From: an uncultured Acidobacteriia bacterium
GTDB lineage: Bacteria; Acidobacteriota; Terriglobia; Bryobacterales; Bryobacteraceae
DNA: 64,000 nt
Direction of reading: 5' to 3'
NCBI GenBank assembly: GCA_903875575.1
Contig: CAIQWJ010000107.1
Coordinates: 1-64,000 of the forward strand
Program-made: the position numbers and the translations under genes
Notes under the pieces: model-generated
Told to the model about the DNA's origin: nothing
The model's input: the letters and a program-made list of their open reading frames with translations, nothing else
The model's database searches: none
Shown: in pieces, positions 1 to 7,543 of the stretch
How the letters are laid out: each line of letters opens with the position of its first letter
Numbering within the stretch: the stretch's first letter is position 1

Positions 1-140
1 GAACGAAACGCCAGCTTCGGATTGTTCTTCGACATCACTTTTGTGATGGCCGCCGTCAATGTCGTCTTGCCGTGATCGATGTGACCAATCGTGCCGACGT
101 TTACGTGCGGTTTGCTGCGGTCAAATTTTTCTTTCGCCAT
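1..140 (-). CDS. tuf: Elongation factor Tu, N-terminal part (runs off the window)
   Basis: The 46 visible residues start [20 protein letters not shown] and include the G1/P-loop GHIDHGKT, the signature of EF-Tu, the GTPase that delivers aminoacyl-tRNA to the ribosome. The start codon is at 138-140 with a GGAACCCTC-type leader; the rest of the gene lies beyond position 1. It is preceded on the same strand by tRNA-Thr and tRNA-Tyr, the classic tRNA-tufB arrangement, so co-transcription is likely. Confidence 0.97.
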   Translation of the reverse strand, partial: MAKEKFDRSKPHVNVGTIGHIDHGKTTLTAAITKVMSKNNPKLAFR

Positions 141-178
141 AGTGAGGGTTCCTTCAAAGAAAAGTCTGCAAAAAAATC

Positions 179-254
<76 letters not shown>

Positions 255-303
255 TCTTCATACCACACGGTTTCGGGACTACAGAACCGCGGGAGAAAAA
301 CTC

Positions 304-392
304 TGGTGGACAGGGGAGGATTCGAACCTCCGTAGCTCGCAAGGAGCGACAGATTTACAGTCTGTTGCCATTAGCCGCTCGGCCACCTGTCC
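304..392 (-). tRNA. tRNA-Tyr (GTA anticodon)
   Basis: Acceptor GGACAGG pairs with CCTGTCC, the anticodon loop CTGTAAA carries GTA, and there is the long variable arm expected of a class II tRNA. The CCA is encoded. Its position ahead of tRNA-Thr and tuf suggests one transcript. Confidence 0.96.
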
Positions 393-713
393 GGATAAAA
401 CCAAAACCCACCGAAGAGGAAAAGCCTGCCAGTCGCTAGTGACGACCACGCAATCCACCCCACAATCAGAGGAATCTCCAGATTAGCACGACCGGGGTCG
501 CGGAATCGAGAAGCGATGTGAAATGTCGAAAACGAAAGGAGATCCCTGTCGCCCGCCCGAGGTAAAAACACTGTAAAAATTGAGTCTTCCGGTCTTTTTT
601 GCGCGCAAACGGTCGCCGCTTCCCGTCACGCGACGACCAGGAATTCGACGCAGAAGGCTCCGGGATACGAGAAGGCAAATCTGACGCCGAAGGAACGCGG
701 CATTCTGAAGACA
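393..713. other. Intergenic region upstream of the tRNA-tuf operon
   Basis: No convincing gene is seen. The promoter of the tRNA-tuf transcript should lie here on the minus strand, but I could not identify a clear -35/-10 pair. The last 60 bases are open in the frame of the following HTH gene and read like coding sequence, so that gene may begin further upstream. Confidence 0.4.
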
Positions 714-932
714 GTGCTGGCCGACGTGGTGAAGGCCTGTGGGAAGCGTGTGAGGGCGATTCGCGAAAAGATCGCGCTCTCGCAGGGCGATTCTGCGCGG
801 ATGTTCGGTCTGAGCAAGAGAACCCTGGAACATTGGGAGCACGGGCGGCGAGTTCCTACCGGGCCTGCCCGCGCATTTCTGACGGTGATTGCGCGGGAGC
901 CGGATGCGGTGCGGCGGGCTTTGCTGGCGTGA
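714..932 (+). CDS. Small XRE-type helix-turn-helix protein (antitoxin-like)
   Basis: A 72-residue protein starting with GTG. The segment LSQGDSARMFGLSKRTLEHW followed by EHGRRVPTGPARAF is the HTH and trailing helix typical of NadS/HigA-like antitoxins. Such proteins bind their own promoter and neutralise a RelE/HigB-type toxin. No toxin gene is visible beside it, so it looks like an orphan. The reading frame stays open upstream with plausible coding sequence (LTPKERGILKT just before the GTG) but without ATG, GTG or TTG, so the true N-terminus is uncertain or mutated. Confidence 0.65.
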   Translation: MLADVVKACGKRVRAIREKIALSQGDSARMFGLSKRTLEHWEHGRRVPTGPARAFLTVIAREPDAVRRALLA

Positions 933-955
933 TGGCGATCCGGGTCTAAACCAAA

Positions 956-1390
956 TCAGATGAATGCCGCCGGGGATACCCTGAAGAATTCGCCGAGGCG
1001 GCGGGCCTGCTCCTTGCTGATGGCGCGTTTGCCGGAGAGGATTTCGGAGACCTTCGCGCGTGAACCGACTAACGGGGCGATATCCGCGGGCTTGAGATCG
1101 CGATGTTCCATGAGATCGCACAGGACGTCTTTGGGGGCTGCGTCGGGGACCGGCCAGGCGCGGTCCTCGAAGTTTTCGATCAGGGCTGTCAGAAGGTCGA
1201 AGATGACGTGTTGTTCGGGAGTCAGGCGGTCTTCACCTTTCTCCAGTAGGCGTTCGACTATGGTAAGAACGGCGTCATTCTCCGCTTCGGTTTCGATGAC
1301 TTTGGGCGCGAATCCTGTAAGAAGGCGTCCATAGCGCTTTGCGTCGACTCCCGGCAGACTGGCGATGGCGACGTCGGTGAGGGTGGTCAT
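956..1390 (-). CDS. HigA-type antitoxin / XRE transcriptional regulator
   Basis: A 144-residue protein (MTTLTDVAIASL start chosen; an in-frame ATG lies five codons upstream at 1405). The N-terminal half resembles the COG5499 family and the C-terminal half carries an XRE HTH (LKPADIAPLVGSRAKVSEIL followed by SGKRAISKEQARRL). COG5499 proteins act as antitoxins to HigB-like mRNA interferases and repress their operon. The position expected for the toxin, just upstream on the minus strand, holds only a 34-codon open stretch (1415-1519) and a repeat fragment, so the toxin appears to be lost. Confidence 0.75.
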   Translation of the reverse strand: MTTLTDVAIASLPGVDAKRYGRLLTGFAPKVIETEAENDAVLTIVERLLEKGEDRLTPEQHVIFDLLTALIENFEDRAWPVPDAAPKDVLCDLMEHRDLKPADIAPLVGSRAKVSEILSGKRAISKEQARRLGEFFRVSPAAFI

Positions 1391-1522
1391 CCCGGTTTGC
1401 TCCATGCAGTGGGACTACTTGTCGTACTGCTTGCGGGTGAGAATCGCTTTGCCTGAGATCTTTGTTCTTGCCGCCGACGATGTTGGTGTTGCTTTGGCGC
1501 GCAAAATTCGTTTCGGCATCCA

Positions 1523-1550
1523 GGTTCGCTCCCTTGCGGTCGCGGCTCTC
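1523..1550 (-). repeat. Fragment of a dispersed intergenic repeat (GAGCCGCGACCGCAAGGGAG core)
   Basis: Read on the minus strand this stretch contains GAGCCGCGACCGCAAGGGAG. Closely related cores lie in intergenic DNA near 43175 and 52671 (CCGAACCGCGACTG). It occupies the gap upstream of the HigA-type gene, where only debris is seen. Confidence 0.45.
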
Positions 1551-1637
1551 AATGAAGTGCAAACCACGTGGCCGATCTTTGCGCCGGAAGTAGTATCAAA
1601 AGCGCAGGCCAAAGGCCTACTCTACACAGAGTGCAAC

Positions 1638-2075
1638 CTAGTGTTTTTGCGATGGGCGGATGGGGCCGCTTCGGGTTAACCGGGGAGCGGCGAAGGTCAA
1701 CGTGGCGTGTTGCGGACTGGGGTGCCGGACTTTGGAGGCGCGGCCTTCGGCTCGCATGCGTCGATCGGCTTCCAGCCAGGCGGGGAGCGCGGAGTCGCTT
1801 TGCTCCCAGTGAACTACGGAGGCCTCGTCGCACCAGTTCATCAGCTTTGCCATGGCTGTCTTGTGGGCACCCGCGGTCATGTAGCGGCGCATGGATTACT
1901 GGCTGTCCCAGGCGGTCATGGTCCAGTAGGTGCGGTGGCGGTCGGGTAAGAGGTTGCCGTCGAGAAAGCCGGCGGCGGTGCGGACCTGGCGGATGGAGCG
2001 CAGGGTGTGGAAGGCGAAGGCCGGCAGGAAGAAGAGGGAGCGGATTCGGAGGCGTGTGACGCTGATGAAGGGCAT
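1638..2075 (-). pseudogene. Antibiotic-biosynthesis-monooxygenase/DUF3291-like protein interrupted by an in-frame stop
   Basis: A minus-strand frame starts with MPFISVTRLRIRSLFFLPAF at 2075, reaches a TAA codon at 1896-1898 after 59 codons (AWDSQ-stop), and continues without a frame change through SMRRYMTAGAHKTAMAKLMNW to a normal stop at 1638. The two halves together (about 145 residues) read like one small dimeric alpha-beta barrel protein of the ABM/DUF3291 type, in which a single point mutation has created the stop. It could also be a sequencing error. An ATG at 1890-1892 could allow re-initiation, giving an 84-residue C-terminal fragment. Family assignment is from recall of the motif pattern. 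Confidence 0.6.
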
Positions 2076-2122
2076 GGGTAATTACAAGATCGCTCGCTTG
2101 CGGTTGCGGCTCAGTAACGTGT

Positions 2123-3280
2123 CTACGGTTCCACCTTGTACAGGGCCATCATGCCGGCCTGCATGTGTTCGTCGACGTGGCAGTGATACATCCAGGTGCC
2201 GGGATCGTCTGGCACCATGTCGACCGTTGCCATCTGTGCGGGGCTGATGGAGATCACATCTGTGCGCTGGCCGCCCTGTAACACGACGTTGCCGTGCCAG
2301 TGCGGGGTGTGGAAGTTGGGGCCTTCGCCGATCGTCACCAGATACCAGCGGACGCGCTCTCCCTTCTTCATGGTCATGATTGGCATGTTGGCGTACATGT
2401 AGCCGTTGATGGTGGGCTTGAAGTTGGCATTGATGAAGCCCGCGCCGCCGATATCGAAATTGCCGTCGCCAGCGTCCGCGGAGGATTCCAGTTTCTTCAC
2501 GCCTTTGGGGTCCGTGGTGTAGGTCTCGATGTTGTGGTCGAAATACCAACTGGTGTTTTCGTCGTAAATCATGAAGAGATTGACGAATTCGCGATCTACG
2601 TCTTTGGGGCGGCCTTCGGGGCCGGTCATTCCGCGGCGGGCGACGATGATGGCTCCGATGAGACCGCTTTCCACGTCCTTTGGTTCGTCGGCATGGGAGT
2701 GATAGAGCCAGACGATGGAACTGGGGTCATTGGGGCCGGGGCCGGAGCGTTCTTCGAGTTTCCAGGTGTAGGTGTGGGTTTTGCCGGGGGGTACGGCGCC
2801 GTCTTCTTTGTCGGCGGCGTTGGTGCCATCGGCGTAATCGGCACCTTCGGAATCTTTGGCGTAGAAGACGCCGTGGGGATGCATGGAGAAGGGGCGGGTG
2901 CCGTTGTTTTTGAAGATGACGCGGATGGTCTCGCCGACTTCACCTCGGAGGACGGGGCCGAGCGCGCCGAGGTATTGTTCGCTGGCGGGGCGGGGCTTGA
3001 GTCTGGTGAAAGTGGCGTCGGTGTACTCGCGGTAGAGGGCTTTGCGGTAGATGGTGCCGATGCGATGGGGGCCGTGTTCGGTGTGGATAGTGGGGTCACC
3101 CTTCATGAAAGGCATGCCCATCATCTGGTCAAGGCCGGAGGGGGTGTAGTTCCATTCGACTTCGTCGGCTGCGACGTAGTAGGTGTGGGTGGAGCCTGAA
3201 CCGACGGAGGTGCTTGTGAAAGTGGAACAGCCGGTGGCGGTCAGGGTCAGAATCAGGGCGCAAACGCAGCGGCAGTACAT
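2123..3280 (-). CDS. Exported multicopper oxidase (ceruloplasmin/ferroxidase-like)
   Basis: 385 residues. The start at 3278-3280 is chosen because GGAGGG lies just upstream and it gives a lipoprotein-type signal sequence ending near Cys18. All copper-binding motifs are present: HPHG (about 134-137), YHSH (about 193-196), TPHWHGN, and near the C-terminus HCHVDEHMQAGM, which supplies the type 1 Cys/His/Met and trinuclear ligands. The N-terminal segment WNYTPSGLDQMMG and the LGALGPVLRGEVG block resemble ceruloplasmin/hephaestin domains. Such enzymes oxidise Fe(II), Cu(I) or other one-electron donors at the cell surface and reduce O2 to water. It is divergent from the peroxidase-cupredoxin operon, with which it probably shares a regulatory region and a redox role. 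Confidence 0.9.
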   Translation of the reverse strand: MYCRCVCALILTLTATGCSTFTSTSVGSGSTHTYYVAADEVEWNYTPSGLDQMMGMPFMKGDPTIHTEHGPHRIGTIYRKALYREYTDATFTRLKPRPASEQYLGALGPVLRGEVGETIRVIFKNNGTRPFSMHPHGVFYAKDSEGADYADGTNAADKEDGAVPPGKTHTYTWKLEERSGPGPNDPSSIVWLYHSHADEPKDVESGLIGAIIVARRGMTGPEGRPKDVDREFVNLFMIYDENTSWYFDHNIETYTTDPKGVKKLESSADAGDGNFDIGGAGFINANFKPTINGYMYANMPIMTMKKGERVRWYLVTIGEGPNFHTPHWHGNVVLQGGQRTDVISISPAQMATVDMVPDDPGTWMYHCHVDEHMQAGMMALYKVEP

Positions 3281-3395
3281 GGCAATTTCCCTCCGACGGG
3301 ATGGACCTTCGCTCCCGGTATTGTGTGAGTATAGCGGTACGGCGGATGTAACAAATCGGCGGTCGCGGTCGGATATGATAAATGGCGTGCTGAGC
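3281..3395. promoter_or_regulatory. Divergent intergenic region between the multicopper oxidase and the peroxidase operon
   Basis: This 115-base region holds the ribosome binding site of the oxidase on the minus strand and must contain both promoters. AT-richer stretches around 3321-3335 are candidate promoter elements, but no consensus pair is clear enough to assign. The peroxidase could alternatively start at the ATG at 3375. Confidence 0.4.
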
Positions 3396-4475
3396 ATGGG
3401 TCCAAAACGTTTTTTGGTATTAGTTCCACTTTCGTTGCTGGTGGTTTCGTGCGGTGAGAAGGCTAAGGTCGGCGAGTTGCCGGCGACGGCTCCGGCGAAA
3501 CCGGTGGGTGCCACGGTGGAGATTACTGTGCCGCTGGGGTTGCCGCCGGTGCCGATTCCGGCCGATAATCCACCGACCGCCGATACGATTGCGCTGGGGC
3601 GTCGGCTGTATTACGATACGCAGCTTTCGGCCGATAATACGGTGGCGTGCGCGAACTGCCATAGTCCGGCGATGGCGTTTACCGATGGGCGGCCAGTGTC
3701 GGTGGGGGTTGGCGGCAAGACAGGGACGCGCAATGCGCCGACGGTTTTGAATGCGGCTTACAATTCGCTGCAGTTCTGGGATGGGCGCGCGAAGAGCCTG
3801 GAAGACCAGGCGGGCGGGCCGATTCAGAATCCGGTGGAGATGAACCAGTCGCACGATGTGATGGTGGCGAAGATCGGGAAGCTGGCGGATTATCAGGCTG
3901 CGTTCGATAAGGCCTTTGGGCAGGGGCCGATCACGGTGGACAAGGTGGAGAAGGCGATTGCGAGTTTTGAGCGTACGGTGCTGAGCGGGAATTCGCCGTT
4001 CGATAAGTATCAGTATGGCGGCGATAAGAAGGCGATGTCGGCAGCGGCGATTCGCGGGCTGGCGGTTTTCAAGGATAAGGCCAAGGGCAATTGCGCGACG
4101 TGCCACACGATTGAAGAGAAGTACGCGCTGTTTAGCGACGGCAAGTTTCATAACATCGGCGAGGGTCTGGATGCGAAGGGTGAGTTGAAGGACCAGGGTC
4201 GGTATGGGGAGACGAAGGCGGAGGAGGATCGCGGGGCGTTCCGGACGCCGACGCTGCGGAATATTGCGAAGACGGCTCCCTATATGCACGATGGCAGCGT
4301 GAAGACGCTGAAGGATGTGGTGGATTTCTATGTGGGTGGGGGAACTTCGAATCCGCACCTGGACAAAGAGATCAAAGAGCTGAAGCTGAGTAAGACGGAA
4401 CGGCAGGATCTGGTGGCGTTTCTGGAAGCGCTGACGGGCGATATGCCGGCGAATTCGGGGCCGTTGGGACAATAG
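3396..4475 (+). CDS. Di-haem cytochrome c peroxidase / MauG family lipoprotein
   Basis: 359 residues. The first 19 form a lipoprotein signal (VLVPLSLLVVSC), which favours the ATG at 3396 over the in-frame ATG at 3375. Two haem-attachment motifs are present, CANCH (residues 85-89) and CATCH (233-237). The conserved elements TRNAPTVLNAAY, FWDGR and FRTPTLRNIAKTAPYMHDGS are typical of bacterial CCP/MauG enzymes. These use two c-type haems to reduce H2O2 or to oxidise partner proteins in the periplasm. It is first in an apparent operon with three further exported genes (gaps of 5, 10 and 14 bases), so its electron donor may be the next gene's cupredoxin-like product. Confidence 0.93.
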   Translation: MGPKRFLVLVPLSLLVVSCGEKAKVGELPATAPAKPVGATVEITVPLGLPPVPIPADNPPTADTIALGRRLYYDTQLSADNTVACANCHSPAMAFTDGRPVSVGVGGKTGTRNAPTVLNAAYNSLQFWDGRAKSLEDQAGGPIQNPVEMNQSHDVMVAKIGKLADYQAAFDKAFGQGPITVDKVEKAIASFERTVLSGNSPFDKYQYGGDKKAMSAAAIRGLAVFKDKAKGNCATCHTIEEKYALFSDGKFHNIGEGLDAKGELKDQGRYGETKAEEDRGAFRTPTLRNIAKTAPYMHDGSVKTLKDVVDFYVGGGTSNPHLDKEIKELKLSKTERQDLVAFLEALTGDMPANSGPLGQ

Positions 4476-4480
4476 CGAAA

Positions 4481-5290
4481 ATGGCAAATCTGAGCGGCTG
4501 GAATGGAATGCGTTGGCTGTGTGGACTGGCGCTGACTGCGTGCGTTTTCGTGGCGGGATGCGGGCAGGCATCGGCACCGACTGCCGCCACATCGTCGGTT
4601 GCGAAGCCCGAAGAGAAGCCTGTCTATTTCAAAGTGGATGCCGCTACGGCGGGAACCGTGACGGGCAGGATTGTGTATACGGGTGCTGCGCCGGTTCGCA
4701 AGACCGTGGACATGGACGAAGATCCGCAGTGCGCGAAGCTGCACAAGAACGGCAAGGTTTATGACGACACGATCGCCGTGGGCAAGAAGGGCGCGGTGGC
4801 GAATGCGTTCGTGTATATCAAGAAGGGTCTGGAAGGGAAGAAGTTCGAGCCGCCGAAAGAGCCTGTGGTGATGGATCAGCATGGCTGCTGGTTTGAGCCG
4901 CGCGTGCTGGGGATGCAGGCGGGGCAGGAACTGAAGGCGGTGAATTCGGATCCGGTGACGCATAACATTCATCCGAAGGCGAAGGTGAATCGCGAGTGGA
5001 ATCAGAATCAGCCGGAAGGTGCGGAGGCAGCGGTGCGGAAGTTCAGTCTGCCGGAGGTCATGATTCGGGTGAAGTGCAATATTCATGCCTGGATGAAGGC
5101 CTGGGTCGGCGTGGTGGATAACCCGTATTTCGCGGTGACGGGAGCTGACGGAAGTTTTGAGATGAAGAATGTGCCCCCGGGGGTCTATACTATTGAGGCC
5201 TGGCAGGAAGAGTTGGGTACGCAGGAACAGGAAGTTACGCTGGCGGCATCGGGTAAAGCGGCCGCTGTATTCACGTTTAAGGGAAAGTAG
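4481..5290 (+). CDS. Cupredoxin/plastocyanin-like lipoprotein
   Basis: 269 residues with a lipoprotein signal (FVAGCGQ). The middle of the protein carries DPVTHNIHPKAK, and further on VKCNIHAWMKAW. This spacing of His, then Cys-x2-His-x2-Met, is that of a type 1 copper site as in MauL/plastocyanin-like proteins. The C-terminal part (TGADGSFEMKNVPPGVYTIE) looks like a carboxypeptidase-regulatory-like beta domain. It lies 5 bases behind the di-haem peroxidase and 10 bases ahead of a beta-propeller gene, and it probably shuttles electrons among these exported partners. Copper binding is inferred from the residues only. Confidence 0.82.
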   Translation: MANLSGWNGMRWLCGLALTACVFVAGCGQASAPTAATSSVAKPEEKPVYFKVDAATAGTVTGRIVYTGAAPVRKTVDMDEDPQCAKLHKNGKVYDDTIAVGKKGAVANAFVYIKKGLEGKKFEPPKEPVVMDQHGCWFEPRVLGMQAGQELKAVNSDPVTHNIHPKAKVNREWNQNQPEGAEAAVRKFSLPEVMIRVKCNIHAWMKAWVGVVDNPYFAVTGADGSFEMKNVPPGVYTIEAWQEELGTQEQEVTLAASGKAAAVFTFKGK

Positions 5291-5300
5291 GGTCCAAAGA

Positions 5301-6332
5301 ATGCGAAAAGTTTATCTGTTAGCCCCGGCGTGCCTCGCCGTGTTCCTGTCTGGCTGCGCGCAGCAGCCGGCCGGATACCGCGTTTACGTCACCAATGAAA
5401 CTTCCGGCGACATGACGATTATCGATTCGGCTACGTTCGACGTGGTGCAGAATATCCACGTCGGTCAGCGTCCACGCGGGATTCATGCGAGTCCGGATGG
5501 GAAGCTGCTTTACATCGCGCTGAGCGGTTCGCCGATTGGCGGGCCGAATGTGGATGAGAGCAAACTGCCGCCGCCGGATAAGAACGCCGATGGGATCGCG
5601 GTGTTCGACATTGCGCAGAACAAGGTGGTGAAGGTGATTCAGGGTGGGTCGGACCCGGAGAACTTCGCGGTGAGTAAGGATGGCAAGTGGATTTATGTTT
5701 CGAATGAAGATGACGAGGGTGTCAGCTTTATCGATCTGACGACGGGGAAGCTGGCACCCCCTGGAATCAAGACGGGCGAGGAACCGGAGGGCGTGGCGCT
5801 GACGCCGGATGGGAAGCTGGTTTATTCGACGTCGGAAGGCGATGGGACGGTATCGGTGATTGACGTGACGTCGCGGCAACTGGTGAAGACGTTTAAGGTG
5901 GGGCGGCGTCCAAGGAATGTGGTGTTTATGCCGGATGGCGTGCATGCTTACGTGAATGCCGAGAATGACGGCAGCATCGGGATCATCGACATGACGAAGA
6001 ACGAGATGACCGGCACAGTGACGCTGGGGACTCCGGGGCAGGTGAAGCCGATGGGGCTGGCGCTTTCGGAAGACGGCAAGAAGCTCTACGTGACGACAGG
6101 CAAGGGCAAGAGCGTGATGGTGGTGGATACGGCGACGAATACGGTGGCGACTTCGTTCGAAGTGGGGCAGCGGCCGTGGGGCATCGCGTTGGCACCGGAT
6201 GGCAAGACATTGTTCACGGCGAACGGGCCGAGCGGCGATGTTTCGATTGTGGACGTGGCGACGAATAAAGTCACGAAGAAGGTGAAGGCGACCGGCGGGC
6301 CGTGGGGCATTCAGGTCGTTACGAAGCAGTAA
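5301..6332 (+). CDS. YVTN/PQQ-associated beta-propeller lipoprotein
   Basis: 343 residues starting MRKVYLLAPACLAVFLSGC, a lipoprotein signal. The rest consists of about seven repeats of roughly 40 residues with the pattern xVSxIDxxTxKV...GxxPxGIAxSPDGKxLYV, a classic YVTN seven-bladed propeller similar to the PQQ-dependent catabolism-associated propellers. These are surface or periplasmic scaffolds, often next to c-type cytochromes. The start at 5301 avoids the overlapping upstream frame and fits the signal peptide. Confidence 0.9.
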   Translation: MRKVYLLAPACLAVFLSGCAQQPAGYRVYVTNETSGDMTIIDSATFDVVQNIHVGQRPRGIHASPDGKLLYIALSGSPIGGPNVDESKLPPPDKNADGIAVFDIAQNKVVKVIQGGSDPENFAVSKDGKWIYVSNEDDEGVSFIDLTTGKLAPPGIKTGEEPEGVALTPDGKLVYSTSEGDGTVSVIDVTSRQLVKTFKVGRRPRNVVFMPDGVHAYVNAENDGSIGIIDMTKNEMTGTVTLGTPGQVKPMGLALSEDGKKLYVTTGKGKSVMVVDTATNTVATSFEVGQRPWGIALAPDGKTLFTANGPSGDVSIVDVATNKVTKKVKATGGPWGIQVVTKQ

Positions 6333-6346
6333 GAGAGAGGCTGATC

Positions 6347-6991
6347 ATGTTGACGAGTCTTCGTTGTGCCGCCCTTGGCGCGTTTTTGATGCTGGTGCCG
6401 GCGGTGTACGCCCAGGACAACAACTGGGTGATTGCGCCGCTGGACAGCTTTGCGAATTTCACGGTGAAGCATATGGTCTTCACGACAGCGCGTGGCTCCA
6501 TGGGCGGCATGAAGGGGACGGTGGTTTACGATCCGAAAGATCCTTCGAAGGATTCGGTGGAGGCGACGCTGGAGGTCAGCACTCTAAACACGAATAACGC
6601 CAAGCGCGACGATCAGGTGCGGACCGATTATTTCGATGTGAAGCAGTTTCCGCAGATTGTTTTTAAGTCGACCAAGGTGGTGAGCGCGGGGGCGGGGAAG
6701 CTGTCGGTAACCGGGAATCTGACGATCAAGGGCGTGACGCGGCAGGTGGTGCTGGCTGTGGACGGGCCGTTTCCTCCGGTGAAGGATGCGCAGGGGCGGA
6801 CGAAGGTGGGGCTGCAGGCGACGACGAAGATCAGCCGGAAGGATTACGGGATTGTTGGCACGGCGCTCGATGGGGCGGTGGAGGCCGGCGGGTTGATCGT
6901 GTCGGACGAAGTGCAACTGGAGCTGGATATTGAGATGCTGCCGCCGAGCCAGGCTGGCATTGTGGGTCCGGCGGCGAAACCGGCGAACTGA
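6347..6991 (+). CDS. YceI family periplasmic protein
   Basis: 214 residues with a cleavable signal peptide (FLMLVPAVYAQ). It has the YceI lipocalin-like pattern: WVIAPLDSFANFTVKHMVFT, GSMGGMKGTVVYDP, a segment ending YFDVKQFPQIVFKST, LTIKGVTRQVVLAV and ISRKDYGIVGT. YceI proteins bind isoprenoid lipids such as polyprenols. GAGAGAGG lies just before the start codon. It is the last gene of the redox operon. Confidence 0.93.
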   Translation: MLTSLRCAALGAFLMLVPAVYAQDNNWVIAPLDSFANFTVKHMVFTTARGSMGGMKGTVVYDPKDPSKDSVEATLEVSTLNTNNAKRDDQVRTDYFDVKQFPQIVFKSTKVVSAGAGKLSVTGNLTIKGVTRQVVLAVDGPFPPVKDAQGRTKVGLQATTKISRKDYGIVGTALDGAVEAGGLIVSDEVQLELDIEMLPPSQAGIVGPAAKPAN

Positions 6992-7023
6992 TTTTCCTTC
7001 CAAAGAACAGATTGGCGCAAAAA

Positions 7024-7049
7024 AAACCGGGACCCGAAGGCCCCGGTTT
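7024..7049. terminator. Hairpin with an oligo-A/T tract
   Basis: An 8-bp stem, AAACCGGG paired with CCCGGTTT (7024-7031 and 7042-7049), with a 10-base loop. On the minus strand it is followed by a run of T, so it fits a Rho-independent terminator for minus-strand transcripts arriving from the P5C dehydrogenase side. On the plus strand, downstream of the YceI gene, it lacks a T run. Confidence 0.6.
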
Positions 7050-7156
7050 GGAGCGGATGTTAACTGATCCGCGCCGTGTCGATCATGTTTGAACCTGTAA
7101 TTGAAATTTCCTGGTCCCCTTCTAATCGGGGTAGATTTATCGTAGCATGCGGGGCT

Positions 7157-7324
7157 ATGAAACGCTTTGTGTGTTTGTTTTTCCTTGCGGCGCTGGCGGG
7201 GGTGAGTGCGCCGGGTGCGGATGTTGCGGGGCATTGGCACGTGGTTTATTCGGGTCCTGCGGGTGTGGCGCCAAAGACGGTTGGTTACCACACTGTACGA
7301 CTACCGGCCAGCCCGTCTTTCTGA
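7157..7324 (+). pseudogene. 5' stub of an exported protein gene, truncated
   Basis: MKRFVCLFFLAALAGVSAPG is a clear signal peptide, followed by ADVAGHWHVVYSGPAGVAPK, a typical start of a secreted acidobacterial protein. After about residue 43 the frame enters sequence that reads as a transposase fragment in another frame and then stops. I interpret it as a gene broken by insertion or recombination. Confidence 0.5.
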
Positions 7325-7485
7325 CGTGGCGGCTGCACGGTACCCTTCCGGTCGGCCGTCGATTTTCTCCAGCAGTGAGTTTCGGACAGGCCTTCATCGC
7401 AATGGATTAGGTTGCAGGACTCGGCCCCACTGGTCCTTCATACCTTCGCCTTCCCGAGATGGCAGTAATCGTGGCGGGCGCGATC
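7297..7485 (+). pseudogene. Degenerate fragment of a REP-associated tyrosine transposase (RAYT, Y1_Tnp)
   Basis: In one frame the DNA reads TTGQPVFLTWRLHGTLPVGR, then SFGQAFIAMD, a TAG stop at 7408-7410, and then GPTGPSYLRLPEMAVIV. This is the N-terminal pattern of RAYT proteins (xxFxTWRLHGSLP... GQAFxAMDRLL... GPxYLRxPEIA). The catalytic HUH and Tyr parts are missing. RAYTs are thought to mobilise REP hairpins, and such hairpins occur nearby. Confidence 0.55.
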
Positions 7486-7543
7486 AAATTAAGGGTCACT
7501 CAGTTACAGGTTGGAGAACTGCATGACGAGCTTTTTGATTTGG

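Noticed and set aside
1415-1519. 34-codon frame upstream of the HigA-type gene as a possible HigB toxin
   Set aside because: Too short and without HigB motifs; the adjacent DNA is a repeat fragment.
2294-3199. Long Gly/Val-rich frame on the plus strand opposite the multicopper oxidase
   Set aside because: It is the antisense shadow of a gene with complete copper motifs; the composition reflects GC-rich third positions.
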